Source: Siderastrea radians (lineage: Eukaryota; Cnidaria; Anthozoa; Scleractinia; Rhizangiidae). From it: a stretch of DNA of 64,000 bases. Under the pieces are notes generated by a model. The model saw only the letters and a list, made by a program, of their open reading frames with translations. It had not been told where the DNA came from and ran no database searches. The stretch covers positions 11,121,130 through 11,185,129 of the forward strand of contig OZ024898.1 in NCBI GenBank assembly GCA_964017195.1. The letters run 5' to 3'. How positions within the stretch are numbered: the stretch's first letter is position 1; every line of letters begins with the position of its first letter. The position numbers and the translations under genes were made by a program. Below, piece after piece: positions 12,462-25,900 of this stretch.

Positions 12462-12643
12462 GTATAGAGCGTTTTCATATGACGTCACGGCGGCCATATT
12501 GGTGTACCAAAAACAATGAAACGGCGGCCATATTGGTGTACCAAGCCAATCCTGTGGGAGTTGAAGTCCTTTCTTACGTAAATACTTCCTTTTGTTCCAA
12601 TAGATTTACATAGTGCTAGTCACGTGAGTGAAAACGCTCTATA
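12462..12643. repeat. MITE with TATAGAGCGTTTTCA ends
   Basis: The left tatagagcgttttca is mirrored by tgaaaacgctctata at 12629-12643. Inside is a direct duplication of cggcggccatattggtgtacc (two copies about 40 bp apart). Confidence 0.85.
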
Positions 12644-12931
12644 GCTGCTTTGGTTTTTTAAGGTACACCAAGGAAGAACTTTGTAAAACCGAACCCGATA
12701 TAACAAACTGGCAAGGGACTAGGAAACGAGTTCATTATAACAGGGATTGGTTTTAAACGCCTAAGGCCCGTTACAACGTCGAACTTGTGGGAAGACGACC
12801 AAAATCTCCGTTATATCGGGGTTTGGCTAATAATTTAAAATTTTGCCTTAAAATTTTAATTATTTTTATAACGTTGCACCACCACACAGCATTGGGTTTA
12901 ATCTGCAAGTACTATATCCTGATTTGAACTA

Positions 12932-13140
12932 TTAACCCTTTCCCCAATTTTAACATCCATATTCTCCTCACTATTCTCCTTATATTTCTTATGTTACTAC
13001 TTGGGAGAATTTGATCAAAAATCAATTTGATCATTGGTGATCATTTCCTTTATCAATTCTCATGACCTGTATGTTTGATCAAGTAGTAATACTGTAAGGA
13101 GAAATTAGATGTTTATCACTATTGGGGTTTAAAGAGTTAA
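12932..13140 (-). repeat. MITE family A, copy 5
   Basis: Starts ttaaccctttccccaa and ends actattggggtttaaagagttaa. Contains tctcctcactattctcctt and tcattggtgatcatttcc. Confidence 0.8.
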
Positions 13141-13731
13141 AGTCGTGATTAATGGTTTGCATGCGTACCGTGGTAGGATAAAAAGATTACAAAGGCCTTG
13201 ACAATACTTGAATATCTTCCGATAAAGACTTAACTCTAGAGGAGCCCTGCTGATTTGAAAAAAAAAAACAATCGTTTTCAGTCCAGTATTAAAATTAAAG
13301 GCACTGGAATTTTTTTTTTCATTTTAAGACCAAAACGATCAAAACCAACATCAGTTCACACCGCAACACCTCAAAACCCTGTATTATTAACTTATACAGG
13401 GTGAGAAAAATAGCCCGTTTTTAAACAGCCGTAACGCGGCTTATAACAAACACACGAACACATTGTGCTTGATAGTCCACTTTCGAATTCTTCCAGCAAA
13501 GACCACCATCAACAGTACTACTTCATTTTGCGTTGAGGCTGCTATCCAGTATTCCAGATAACTTTAAAAGGCAGGAATTTTAAAAAGGACTTTTGAGGGT
13601 CAACAGATCTGGGACTTTCCAAAGCTCCTCATGGTTTCCGTTTAACCTGTCGGGTCAGAAGCCCAGATTTATCGAGGTTTTGGCCTGAGTCACCCCTCCC
13701 TCTTGATTGGGAAACTGGAACAAAGGCATCA
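13141..13731 (-). other. 3' flank of the tetraspan gene
   Basis: Likely 3' UTR and downstream DNA of the - strand gene ending at 13732. No clear polyadenylation site was assigned and no repeat was recognised. Confidence 0.4.
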
Positions 13732-13989
13732 TTATCTACCTCCCTTTTTCTCCGTATAAGGGGGTGGAGGAGCAGTCATTTCCACCTCTGTATAGGCTGG
13801 CAAGTGAGGAATCTTCACCGTTTGGTACGGCGGAGGAGGGGGTCTGGTGTCATGCCGTGCAATTCTTGGCTCCCTCCCCTCCCCCCTCTGGCTTGAATTG
13901 CCTCTTGGTCTGTGAGGTCTGTGAGAATGGTGAGAGTATGGGAGAGGCGTGGAAGATGTTTGGCTTGGCGTTCGTGATGTTCTCGATGT
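13732..13989 (-). CDS. Tetraspan gene exon 5 (Pro-rich tail with two PPxY motifs, stop)
   Basis: The acceptor TTGTTTCAG precedes a Thr/Ser/His/Arg-rich stretch (TSRTSRTPSQTSST...), then PPPPPYQT, an LPAYTE element, PPPPYTE, and the stop TAA at 13734-13732. The two PPxY motifs are about 19 residues apart. Confidence 0.8.
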   Translation of the reverse strand, partial: TSRTSRTPSQTSSTPLPYSHHSHRPHRPRGNSSQRGEGREPRIARHDTRPPPPPYQTVKIPHLPAYTEVEMTAPPPPYTEKKGGR

Positions 13990-16900
13990 CTGAAACAAGA
14001 AAAAAGTTTAGGTTAGGTATAAATGAAAGTCACACTCAGGACACAGATACCCCATGTGGCATGCCACAGTCAGCCCAAGCCAGTGGTGCTGTGTGTACTC
14101 CTATTTCTGTGACATGAAACAACCAGGAGTATAACTATTAAGCCCCTTGTCACTGGAAGGACTGTTAGTCCATTGTAGCCGCCCCCCCACCCCCCACACA
14201 AAAGAAGTCAAAGAAAACAATTTCCCATTTCCCTACCCTTTCATAATATATTGTGAGCAAAAACTGACACCCCTTGGGTGCATTCTTTTGCTCACCTCTT
14301 GGGGCAGAGTGGGGTACTCCCTATAATAGGCTACAAGGAGGCTCCACCAACCTTTTTTGTGCTTCCAGTATAGGAAAGGGCAGGGAAATACACTTGTTAG
14401 TATGCTTAGTGACGGTGCATCCATTTGCTACTGCACAGGAATTTGCCCCCTAATACAACAACATTTTGCGCGGTTTATGACTACGTGGAAAAGGCAGATC
14501 TTAGCAAGGGCAATCAGAATCCAAAAAGAAAATTGGGGGTAACCAAGTATTTCTCAGAGATAATTGAGCTTAAATTTGGAAAGAAATTGACATAATTATA
14601 TTCTTTGTATTTTACCGCTTTTTTAGTATTATGGTTGCTTAGTTATCTCGGTCCAAAAAATGCGTGGTTACCCACATTTTACTTTTTGGATTCCAATTAC
14701 CCCTGCTAAGATCTACGTTTCCCTAAAGTCATAACCTTTGCAAAAATACATCTGTGTTAGGAGCAGTGTTGTCCAGAAGCGCCGGCGGCCGGCGTTTTCG
14801 CCGACTACTCACTTCCGAAGCGCCGGCTACTTTTATTACACAAAACCACAGAAAACTGTACTTGTGTTGATCTTGACTCTTTCAGAAGGGGCAAAAAGGG
14901 AGCGAAAACGATAACTTACCTTAAATAAAAGCTTCCTAAACAGAAAGGAACGTATGAAATGTTATTTTATTTACCACTAGACGGACATACACTGATTAAA
15001 CTAATTGATAGAAGTACATTGGCCGGAAGCTGTCAATTTGAGCAAGAACTCTTGTAACATCCACATATTTCCAACGTCTCAGGTAGCGATAAATCAAACA
15101 GATGATTTTATCTGGCTTTCGCGGGAGTACTTCGTCATTCGAAGGTCGAGCACGTGCGAACCATTTTACTGAGACGAGCTAGAATCTTTTCATCAAGCGA
15201 GAAGATGTCAAAGCGAAACCCACAGAAGATTTAAAAGACGGAACGACAGGAAAAATAACAAGATTTTTTTCGAAGGAACCAACAATAACTAAGGAACGAA
15301 CAGTAACTGGTAAGTCCAAGCTTTTCATTACCAAGTTTAAGTTTGTGTACTTTACCCTTCGATCAGCTGATGGCGCGATCGATAAATTCGCTAGTTTGTC
15401 CAAAATAATTTTACTTCATGGCGACTTTCAAATTTGTCAACACTTTTAACATTTGAAGAAGGAAGCATTTTGATGAAAAGCCAAGGCAAATTTTCACGGC
15501 TTCGCGTTTTACGGCTCCTTGCTTGGCCGTAAACACGGGAGCAAAGAAAACGGTAGCCATGTTATAACGAAGTCGGACCCATACTGTGGCATACTGTGAA
15601 GGAGAAGGGATGTTCTGCCTACTGTGCCGTGTTCATAACACCAAGAACAAGTTCAACAAACAAAACACCTTCAACCTACCACCATCCACCAACTTCAAAC
15701 ACAGTGCTGTTAGTGACCATGCAAAAGCCAGTGGACACGTCTCTACCGTCCTCTGTGAACTGGAGAGAAGGAATTCATCTCTTGCTCAGCAGCAAAAGGT
15801 GGCTCATGGAGTCACTGATAAGATCACTTACAACGCCTTCCTTAGTTCTTACTGACTTGGAAAGGAAGAAGTGGCAAACAGGAAGTTACTTTCCTTGATT
15901 GATTTGCAAAAACATATTGGTGTCACAGAAATGAACGAGTTTAAAAACACGAGTGAACCAAGCCAGCGGAAGATGCGCCTCCTCCTCGGGCAACTCATCA
16001 AGGAGAAGCTAATCCAACGGATCAAAGATGCCAAGTGGTTTAGCATCTTAGTCGATGAAGTGACAGATTGTGCCACCATCGAGCAGCTGTTAGTCTACAT
16101 CGGTTACGTTGATGAGGAAGCAAAGCCACACTTTGATTTCCTTGAAGCGAAGGATGTCCTTGAGATATCAGAATCGGCAGATTCTGAGACCATCACAAGG
16201 ATCATCACTGACGAGCTGAAAGCCTCTGGCCTAAATCTTGCTTTTGTTTGTGGTTTTGGGTCTGATGGTGCTAGCGTTATGACTGCCAAGCATAATGGTG
16301 TTGGTGCCAGGCTTCAAAAAGTGTGCAAAATCATGGTGCGTAGTCATTGCATTAGCCACAGGCTTGCCCTGGCATGCAGTGACGCTAATGACACTGTGAA
16401 GTAGATTCAAACTATTGAAGTTACCCTTCGCCAGTTGTGGAAATGGCTGGAATTTCCAAAACGCTGCTCTGCATTTGTTAAGGTGTGTGTTGCACTGCAG
16501 AAGGTAAAGCTTGCTAATGAAAACCCAGCAAAACAGAAGAAGCTGTCCAGGTCTCTGGCAGTGAAGATACAAAGAGCATGCAGGACTAGGTGGCTTTCGA
16601 CAGGGCAAAGTGTTTCAAGCATCTGCCGTAACCTTGTTGCACCAGTGCAGACACTGAGGCAGTTCAAGGATGCTGATGCCACAGCTCAAGGTCTCCTCCA
16701 GAGAATGAATAACACCAAGTTTGTTGGCACCATGCTCTTGATGAATGCAGTTCTTCCCCACCTCAACACTCTAAGCAAACTGTTCCAGAAATACTACACA
16801 TGCTACACCTCCATCAGACCTGCACTACAAAGCACCAAATCAAGGATTGCTGATATCCGGTCTTCCCTTAACCTTGTCTCTGAGTTGCAGAAAGTCATTC

Positions 16901-19900
16901 AACCAGGTGGAGTTTGTGCTGCTCTAGAGCTGGAGTTGAGTGAGGATGGTCAGGTCCGAGCATTCCTCAACAACCTTGTAGTCAGCTACACAACTGCCCT
17001 TGAAGTGAACTTGGATAGAAGATTTCAAGAAGCAGCACCTGTACTTGAAGCATTTTCCATCTTCGATCCAACATGCCTTCCAAAACCAGGAGATCCAGCC
17101 TTCAAGGCGTATGGTGTAGACGGTGTAGGAGTGCTGTGCAAGCAGTTTCAGTTTGACAAAGAACACACTCTTGCACAGTGGCACAACTTTAAGTACCTGA
17201 TGTCATCATGGAAGGTACCGTCCACTGTTCTCCGAGGAAACGATGACCTTTCGCCCACTGAGTTTATTCTCAGGAAAGTTGTTAAAGAGCAGGCCTCTCA
17301 TCGTATCAACTTCCCTTACATTGTGGATGCTGCCCAGATTTGCCTGAACCAACCCATGTCTAATGCAGTAGTGGAGCGAGATGCAAGTGCAGTGAAGAGG
17401 GTGAAAACAAGGCTGAGAAGTCGCCTCAAGAATGACATGTTCTCCAACCTCCTGCAAATTACACTGAATGGTCCTTCCCACCAGTCTGAAGAGTGCAAAA
17501 CCATGCTAACAGAAGCCAGTGACAAAAGTCTGGAGAAAAACCCATTTCAGGAAGCTCCCAATGGCTGGAGGATCAGACCATGAAGCCAGTCTCTACCACC
17601 CTGCTGCAAAGGTTGACATTGGTGTCCAAGCTGAACTTCAAGAAGCCCTTCCAGCTTCTCAAGCCGGGGAAGACAATGAGGTATCTGTAGAAGCTGAGCT
17701 TGATCATCATGTGCAGGTTGCAGCCCAGCCAGTTGCCAGTGAAGCTGATTTATGTCGTGACGCACTGGATGCAATGGACATGGGAGATGTGGAATCTGGA
17801 GTTGATTCTGACTTTGAGTTTGATATGGAGGATGATTACTGACGAGTAGTCTCGCGTGTTAGCTTTATTAATAATACATTTCTTTATTTTTTTACACCTG
17901 GTGCTACATGAAGGCAGTGTACACTATAAGGTATAGCACCTGGTGTATGACCTAGTTTGCTAAGCTTATTATTGCTTAAAGTGATTTCCTTGTGAGCAAA
18001 GACATAATAGCATAGCAGGATGTCTGATGATAATTTATAAATAAATACCCTGGAATCAATGTAACAAGTATTCGTTTGCATTTTAACAATAGTTTACGAA
18101 AATAAATGATCATGTGCATTGCTCTCAAGTAGGATTCTCCTTGATTGTGCACTTTTCCACAAAAACAATCTGAGACAAACTGACCAAAACTGACCTCAAT
18201 TTTTCCTGTTCTTATTGGCCTCAAAATGCATCAGATTGCATCTCTGGGCCCGATTTTTAAAACATTTTCGGGGGGGGGGGGGGCATGCCCCTGGACCCCC
18301 CTAGAGGCTCGTGCCCTTCGGGCACTCAATTGCCAGGTGCCGGCTACTTTCAATTTGGGGCTGGCAACTCTAAAGTCTCTGGAGAACACTGAGTATCCCT
18401 CCCCCAGGATAGGGAGTCTCCCCTGGAATTGTATCTACAACTAAAATTGAAGTCTAAAGGAAAAAACCAGGATTAGAAGGAGACATTTCTCAAGAAGAGT
18501 TTACTTATTTCCAGAGCTGCATACTTACTCTTCTTTGCTCGCTCATTTCTTCTTGTCTTTCCTCCAATACAACTGATGTTGATGAGATCATACATGCGGA
18601 CGAAGAATTCAGTTCCACAGGCTGAGAATCCTGAAAAAAAAAAGAAACAAAAATCACATATTTTTAATTAGCTACCTAGCCAAAGGTGCACAACACAAAT
18701 TTCTCATGTCTTTAATCCTGTGTAATTTACAAATTTTAAATTATTTCAATTGGTCTCGGTAAGATGTCCCCAGTAGAAAGTATTGGAAGCTACAGAATTG
18801 TAATAATTGCGAATATCACTAATTCTAACAATAATGACTTATAAAAATTGTATAACTCTTAACTCCACTGCACAATTGTCAATATGTTAAGGTGACATCC
18901 CATCACACTTAAGACACAAGGCTGGATGAACACCAGTCACCTCACTCCAGAACGGACATGCTTTTGAATGACTGTCCGTCCTAGAGAGATGTTCATCTTA
19001 CATGTAAGTAGAGTGCTGTCTATCTTGGAGAGGAGTCCATCTAAGGGTGGTGTTCAAAATAAGAGAAGTAGATGTCCTTCTGAGAGGGGTGTCCATGGGT
19101 ATTTAGAGCTGTGCCTATGTTAGACAGGTGTCCATTTTAAAGAGGTGTCCACCTTAGTGGACATCATGGATGTCATAGATTTATCCACCTATGGTGGGTG
19201 TTTATCTTTGGTTAAAGAGGTTCCCTCTTAGAAAGGGATTTATCTAAGAGATTCAGAAGAATCCACCTCAGAGAGGTGTCGGTCCTAGACAGGTGCCCAT
19301 CTTAGAGGGGCATGTGTCTGTGTCAGATAGATGTCCACAGAGATGTCCACGTTAGAAACATGCCCATCTTAAAGATGTGCTCATCTAAAAATGTTTCAGG
19401 AAAGTTCATGTCTTGAAGAAGTGTTTGTCTTAAGGAGATGTCTGGGCATCTTACAAGGATATATCTATAAACAAATGTCTATCTTTCAATAGACATCTTT
19501 AGGGAAGAGTACCAGCAGTAGACAGAACCTCAACAAATTTATCAACACTGGAGAGAGCTGGTACAAGTACACGAACTCTGTAAGGAAGTAGAACAATGAA
19601 AAAGAAAAAAAAACTAAGATGTGGTCTTCTTGCTGATAACTGAGTGTTAAATTAATGTGAATGAATGAAAGTATATGAATCAATGTGTGGCAAAATAAAT
19701 GAATGAATCAATGAGCGAACGAACAAACAAACGAATGGACGGATAGATGGATGCAAATGAGTGAATGAATGAACAAATGATCATGAACAAATGAGCAAAT
19801 GTACAGTACTCGCAGCCCTGGTGGAGGGGCTGGATGCATGTGCATGGATGGATACATCCACAGGTGGCTGGAAGAACGGATATAAAAGAACTACATTTAA

Positions 19901-22900
19901 ACATGATAATAACGGTAGCTGCCATACCTGTAATTGAGGAACTTTATTACAGCAGTTGTACTGGAAAAATGAGGCCTTAAATGCAACAAATGAACCCTTC
20001 ATGCTAACAACAAATGTTATTGCCACAACACCAAGGAATGAACCAAAAAACATGTTCCATGCTACTTCTTTGTCTCCTGACACAATCAATGGCATAATGA
20101 TCCAAAACATTAGGATACTCGTGATAATTGTGAAGATACAGAACACCAAGAAGATATGAATCTGCAAAAAATGAAACACAACAAAAATTTAATAGCCAGG
20201 CAAAAATACCCATCAAGGAAGAGCTTATACACCTACCATATCCCATGGAGGGTGGGGTAAGTTAAAGTCATACAAAGGCTGTCAGTGCCCCAAGCAGCTG
20301 ATGCTTATCTCTGGCTTTTAACACAAAGCAGCTAAGAGTATTACTACACTAACTCTACCCTGGATGGGATGCTAGTCCATTATAGGGTATGCAACATGTC
20401 TAGCAGTTGTATCACTACTCCCTACCTGGATGGGATGTTAGTCCATCTCAAGATACCCAGCACAAAGTGACTAGAGGTATCACTACTCCCTCCTGGATGG
20501 GATGCCAGTCCAGCACAGGATTCCCAGCACAAAGTAACCAACTAAGGTAACTAGGAGTATAAACTACTCTCCCCTGGATGGGATGCTAGTCCATCACAGG
20601 ATTTCCAGCACAAAGTAACTAGAAGAATTACGACTCCTCTCTGGATGGGATGCTATCCCATCACAGGACCCCCAGCATAAAGTGACTAGGAGTATTACTA
20701 CCAACACCTGGCAGGCTTGTCCCTAACAGCCGGCAGCTGGCAGAATTAACCCGCTACTTGGGTCGTTTGTGCCGGCTACTTTAATTGTGATATATATATT
20801 TTTTCGAGACAAATTATTTGTTCCTTTACTGGCGCAGATCTATGAAAATGAAACGTATTTCCCATTGCAGTTTATCGACTTAAAAATAATCTGGTTGGCA
20901 CAGAGATACAGGACTATTAGTTCATTATGCATGGTTCAATTTTACCTGTTACCATCCCCCCCCCCCCCCCCCCCGGGCAACCCCCGGGACAAGTCTAGCT
21001 CTTCGGGCCCGGGGGTGGGGAATTGTTAGAAACGGTTTTGTCCCGGGGGTAGGGGGGCGGGGCAAATCGAAAACAACTACTTGTTTTTCTTGTGAAGCAC
21101 GTCACTAGCTTATCACTTCACATTTGACACAATGGCGCTGGACCGCGTAGAGAAGACTGCCTGTTTCCAGGGAAAATCTCTAGAATTTGTAGCAGACTGG
21201 TTGGAGAAGAATAATCTCTCGAAATTAAAATCTGTATTCAAAGGCACGTTTATTAAAAATTGTTAAATGAAAGTGCGTTTGATGCGTACTCGAATGGATG
21301 GCGTTCATCACAAACTTTTTTTTTTTTGTAATTTGTTTATTTTTTTTTTGCAACAAAACAATACAGTACTTAGGATACATTACGTACAGTCACTTAACTT
21401 ACAAAAAGCGTTACAGTACTTACAATACATTACTTACAGTTACTTACTTACAATACACGTTACAATACTTACAATATATTACTTACAATAGCTTGATTAC
21501 TGTACACGTTACGAAAAAATTAAATACAAAGCAAATAGTTGTTAACTAAAAGTGAAGAAGACCAACTAGATATAACAAGGTTATTTTCTACTGAGTGTTC
21601 ATGACAGCTACCAACTTTTCCCATTTTTTAAAATGAGTTGTGAGTTTATTCCTCTCCCTCACAATATGGAGTTCGATGTTATAAACACGTCTTATCCTGG
21701 CAATAAAACCTCTCAATGAGGGTAAGCTTCCATGACATTTCCTTACATAAATGTAATATTTACCTAATAACAGAATGTGATTAATTATAAAGAAATCTTC
21801 CGTTTTTTCAAAATTCCCTAAAAACAAACCTATCTCATTTAAGGATTCTATAATGATGTTATTATCTTTCAGCCAGGACAAGACGTCTTTCCAAAATTCA
21901 GAAGACACTTTACAACGGGAGAGTAAATGTTCGATGGATTCTGGTTCTTCATTGCAAAACGTACAATTAGGGGATTGCGAAAGGCCAAAGCGAAATAATT
22001 AAATATTTTATCATTTGTGAAGACAATGTTGTTAAGAATTTTGTATTGAAATTCTCTCAGTTTGGAATCAAGTGTAGTACGGAAAGGGAGAGAGTAAAAC
22101 CTTTTCCCAGTTAATGGATGTCTCTGAGTACTTATCTGTTAATTTTTGTTGTGCTGTCGGAGGAGTTTGTTTTTTGCGCAAAAAAGAGTCGTATATCTGT
22201 TTAGAGGTGGCATCAGAGATAGGGACAGAGCCACAGTTTAGTTTAATATATGGTGTGCAAGGGATGGGTTTTATTTCATTTGTACAGACAGAAGATCTAA
22301 TAATCGTTTTCCAATCCGATGGAAGAGAGTGAACGACTCCCATAATAAAGAAATGTTGTTCAGGAGAGATCGGCACATAGGGGTCTTCGTGCAAGAAAAG
22401 ATTGTTATCCGTAATAAGGTCGCCCACCTTTACGATTCCTAAGTTAACTAGATCATTTCTATAGACAGACTTTTTATCAATGCAGATAAACTTATTATTC
22501 CAAATGATCTCGTTCATAATATCATTAAAAGTGACAGGCGTACTACTATTTAAACCTGACCATGCGTCAAAACATTCTTTGTAATATTTTGGGAGCTGAG
22601 TTTTTAATTTGACGGTGTCAAAGTTGCAATGCAGAACTAGACTCCCACCAACAGGTAAAATAAAACTGTTTAAAGTCGATTTCCAAGTACTTGGGTAGTC
22701 TTCTAAGAATTTCTTTAAACAAATGACACGTCTAGTACTGACCATAGACTCGATATCTAGCATCTTCAGCCCACCTTTATCAATATCTGAAATGAGCGCA
22801 CAGCGCTTAACTTTATCTTTTCCATTCCAAATAAAGTTGTAGAAGATCGAATTAGCTTCTTTAACAAGGTCATTGGATATCGGAATTACTGATGCTCTGA

Positions 22901-25900
22901 ACATTAACTTGGGAATTGCGAATGTTTTAATAATTTGGATTTTGCCCAAAAGAGATAAGTTCCTCCATTTCCACATGTTGATTGATTTTTTGATAGATTT
23001 TAACGTTTGTCGGAAATTTAAGTCGTTCCTCTGTTTTTCGTCATAACCAAAATAAACTCCCAAGATCTTAATAATTTCACAAACCCTATGGTTATTGAAA
23101 TCCTTCTCGTGTAGAATACTATTACCAAGTGCTAAAATCTCCGTTTTTTCGTGATTCACACGCAAACCAGAGCATGATCCAAAGGACTCCAGAATAGCAA
23201 AGAGGGAAGCATAAGATTCCTTGTCTCGTACAAAACAGGTCATATCATCCGCAAATAAAGAAAGTTTAGTAGTTTCTCCTCCTATTTTAAATCCTTTGAT
23301 TGAATCGTCACTTCTAATCTTGATAGTTAAAGTTTCTAACGCAATGATGAAGAGATACATAGAAAACATAGAAATGATATTTCTTCAGCGTATTTGTATG
23401 AAACAGATGCACGGCTTTATATTAAACAGAGATCTCAGTCCAGTGTTCTTGTGAAACAAGCTAAGAAAAACTCCTTTAAAATGCTGTCATCAATTTGCTC
23501 ACCGGACCTCTTGCCCATGTGCTAATAAAACATGCGGTGAAGAACATTTCTTTACTCGCCAGCAGAATGCCAGTGCGGATAGACTTTTTTCTTCAGTTTT
23601 CTTCTTCAATGTAGTGTCCATGTTTTTTAATACTATGTAATATCCTTTGTTCAATAAACTCTAGAAAAGCGTTTAATGTCTGGTTGCAGGTTGTGCTATT
23701 GTATGGAAATCAATTTTGGTCGATGAGGAGTCCCGGGGGTGGGGAATTGTCTCTTTCTGCGTGCCCGGGGGTGGGGAATAGACCGCCAAGTAAGAAAAAA
23801 ATTGCAAATCCCTGGGGGTGTGCCCAGGGGGGGGGGGGTGGTAACAGGTAGAATTGAACCCTGCATTATGTTGAGTTCTGGGAATTACATGTAGAAAACC
23901 ACTGAAGGCATGAGTTTATACAAATAAAATTGAAAAGTTACGATTACTTTAAATTGGAACTGACATTATTGGAAATTTGTGCTCAGAATCAAGGAAATTC
24001 TGTTTCTGGTAGCCTGAGGAGAGCGGTCGGCTGTACACAGGCTGGTTTCCTAGGGGGGAGGGGGCATACCCCCAGACCCCCCTAGAAGGGATCGCCTTTG
24101 GCACTCGATAATCACTATCTGGCTACTTAGAAATTTTTGCCAGCTACTTGAAAAGTTGTGGACAACCCTGCCCTGGATGGGATGCTAGTCCATCACAGGA
24201 TACCCAGCACAATTTGGTCAGGAAATACCAATTTTACTCAACCTGAAGAAACAGTTGTGCAAAATTGATGGCAAGTATTCAACCAACAATCACGCAACAT
24301 ATGGTCATAAACATTGACCAGCATTGCTGAATCATGTCTAGCCATAATAAATTAAGCTTACCAAGTGCTTTTCCAGGTAATTTATTGTTATTGTACTCCT
24401 TTGAGTTTTATTTTTGTAATGGGCAATATTGGACACTGTTTAACAAATGCTGAGAAGTTTTAAAACTGGCCAAAAAATAAAAATCCTGAGTACCAGTTGA
24501 TGGTCTTAGAGATGTATGTTCCCAGCAAAAACATGCATGTCATGCACTCAATATTTACAGCTTACATGTGTATGAGCAAGTCTAAACCATGCAACTACCT
24601 CTGAAAATTTGGATTTAATCAGTACTAAAATCATTAGAAGAAATACTTACTGGAATTTTTTTGGGTCTCTTATAGCTAAGACATGCTAAGCCACCTGTGG
24701 TTAGGAACTGGAAAAGAAACAAAACATCAGAAACTGAAAAGGCAATGAGAAACTCACTCTGTGAATTAGAAAAGTGTAGTGCTTGAAGTGCTTTCCAGTG
24801 GGTGCCGTTTACTGTATTATAGTCTCCTACACAGCCATATTTGGTGGTTAACGTCACTAAAAATGGCTACGTAGGAGACTATGTTTATTAAGGCTGGCAG
24901 GGTTATTCTAGAAATTGGCCAATGAGAGCACAGTGGGCCCCTTCTGCAATTTTAGGGAGCCCTATTTAAGAAAGGGGGCCCAAGAGAGGAGCGACTGGGA
25001 AGGCCTGGACTCAAGTAACTGCAGAATCCCAGATGTTTGTCTCGTAAAATAATGGCTCTTGTCGCTCGCAAATGGTGACTTTCCCTGTTTTTTTAATTAT
25101 TATGATCATTATATATGCATGGAAGAAAAAAAGAATAACTCAGAAGCAACTCAAGAAAGTGTATACAAACACAGAAACAAACGAAGAAGGGAAATGCAAT
25201 TGAGACAGAAAGAGGCTATAAATATCGAAGTATAGAGTGGCAGTCATATCAATCTTGTCATCAGTGATGTTTTCGAATACTTTATTTCAGAAATTGGACA
25301 CAATTTTGTGCACCCCATTTGACGCGCCAACGTAAATTTCATGCGGCATTTTTTTTTCGAATTGCGGAAAACCCGCAAAGCGGCACTCTAGAATAAACCC
25401 TGGACTGGTTTTCACTAGCAACAGAGTCATAAGAACAGTTATGATTTCATGAAAATGAAACAACAGAGTTGTAAGCGGACTTGTAAGAGTGATGAAATTG
25501 GAGTTGCAGAATGTTTCCATTTTCTTCCGATTGCGCTTATGACTCTGTTGCTTACGATCTAGTGAAAACCAGACCGTCTGAGTTGCAAGCAGAAGCAGAG
25601 GAATAAACCAATCACAGGGCTTATCCTTAGGCCCTCCTGGTACGAATTAAAATTTCTCTCATGACTGCGACAATCTGGCTTTCACTAGATTGCAAATGAC
25701 AGAATCGTAAGCGCGATTGGAAACTCTCCTTATGACTCCATTGTTTGATTTTCACTAGATTGTAACACTCCACATGTCTGATTAAGACTCCGACTCTGTC
25801 CCTTAAAACCACAGCACAAGGTGGTTACAGTTAAATTACTGAAGCTTAGTTATTTTTTTCACTTTAAATATGTAAAAAAATATTTTTCAATTCTTTCTGA

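Larger units (their letters stand above)
14765..18378 (+). mobile_element. hAT transposon, decayed, in intron 4 of the tetraspan gene
   Basis: The left end gcagtgttgtccag fits a hAT terminal repeat. At the right, ctggcaactct near 18360-18374 is an imperfect inverse, so the exact right boundary is uncertain and no 8-bp target duplication was confirmed. GCCGGCTACTTT-type motifs lie inside both ends. The transposase (15586-17842) is on the strand opposite the host gene. A G14 tract followed by ccctggacccccctagag near the right end is shared with the relative ending at 24172. Confidence 0.75.
20923..23870. mobile_element. TIR element (middle layer of the nest)
   Basis: A 32-bp left end (20923-20954, core ggttcaattttacctgttac) is matched in reverse at 23839-23870 with a few differences. 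Poly-C (left) and poly-G (right) tracts and cccgggggtggggaatt repeats follow each end. A short open frame at 21132 starts MALDRVEKTACFQGKSLEF and stops soon after. A Cys/His-containing stretch follows the LINE at about 23500-23620. No transposase recognised. Confidence 0.65.
20706..24172. mobile_element. hAT-like non-autonomous element (outer shell of a nest)
   Basis: The left end ggcaggcttgtcc is mirrored by ggacaaccctgcc at the right. GCCGGCTACTTT-like subterminal motifs and the ccccagacccccctaga block near the right end match the hAT element at 14765-18378. No transposase remains; the interior is other elements. It interrupts the SINE-derived tandem array. Confidence 0.65.

Noticed and set aside
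13707..14117. 136-codon + strand frame opposite the PPxY exon
   Set aside because: Antisense shadow of the tetraspan tail, which has a proper acceptor, frame continuity and stop.
18880..19500. Coding tandem-repeat protein
   Set aside because: Units vary in length and do not preserve any frame; stops occur in all frames.
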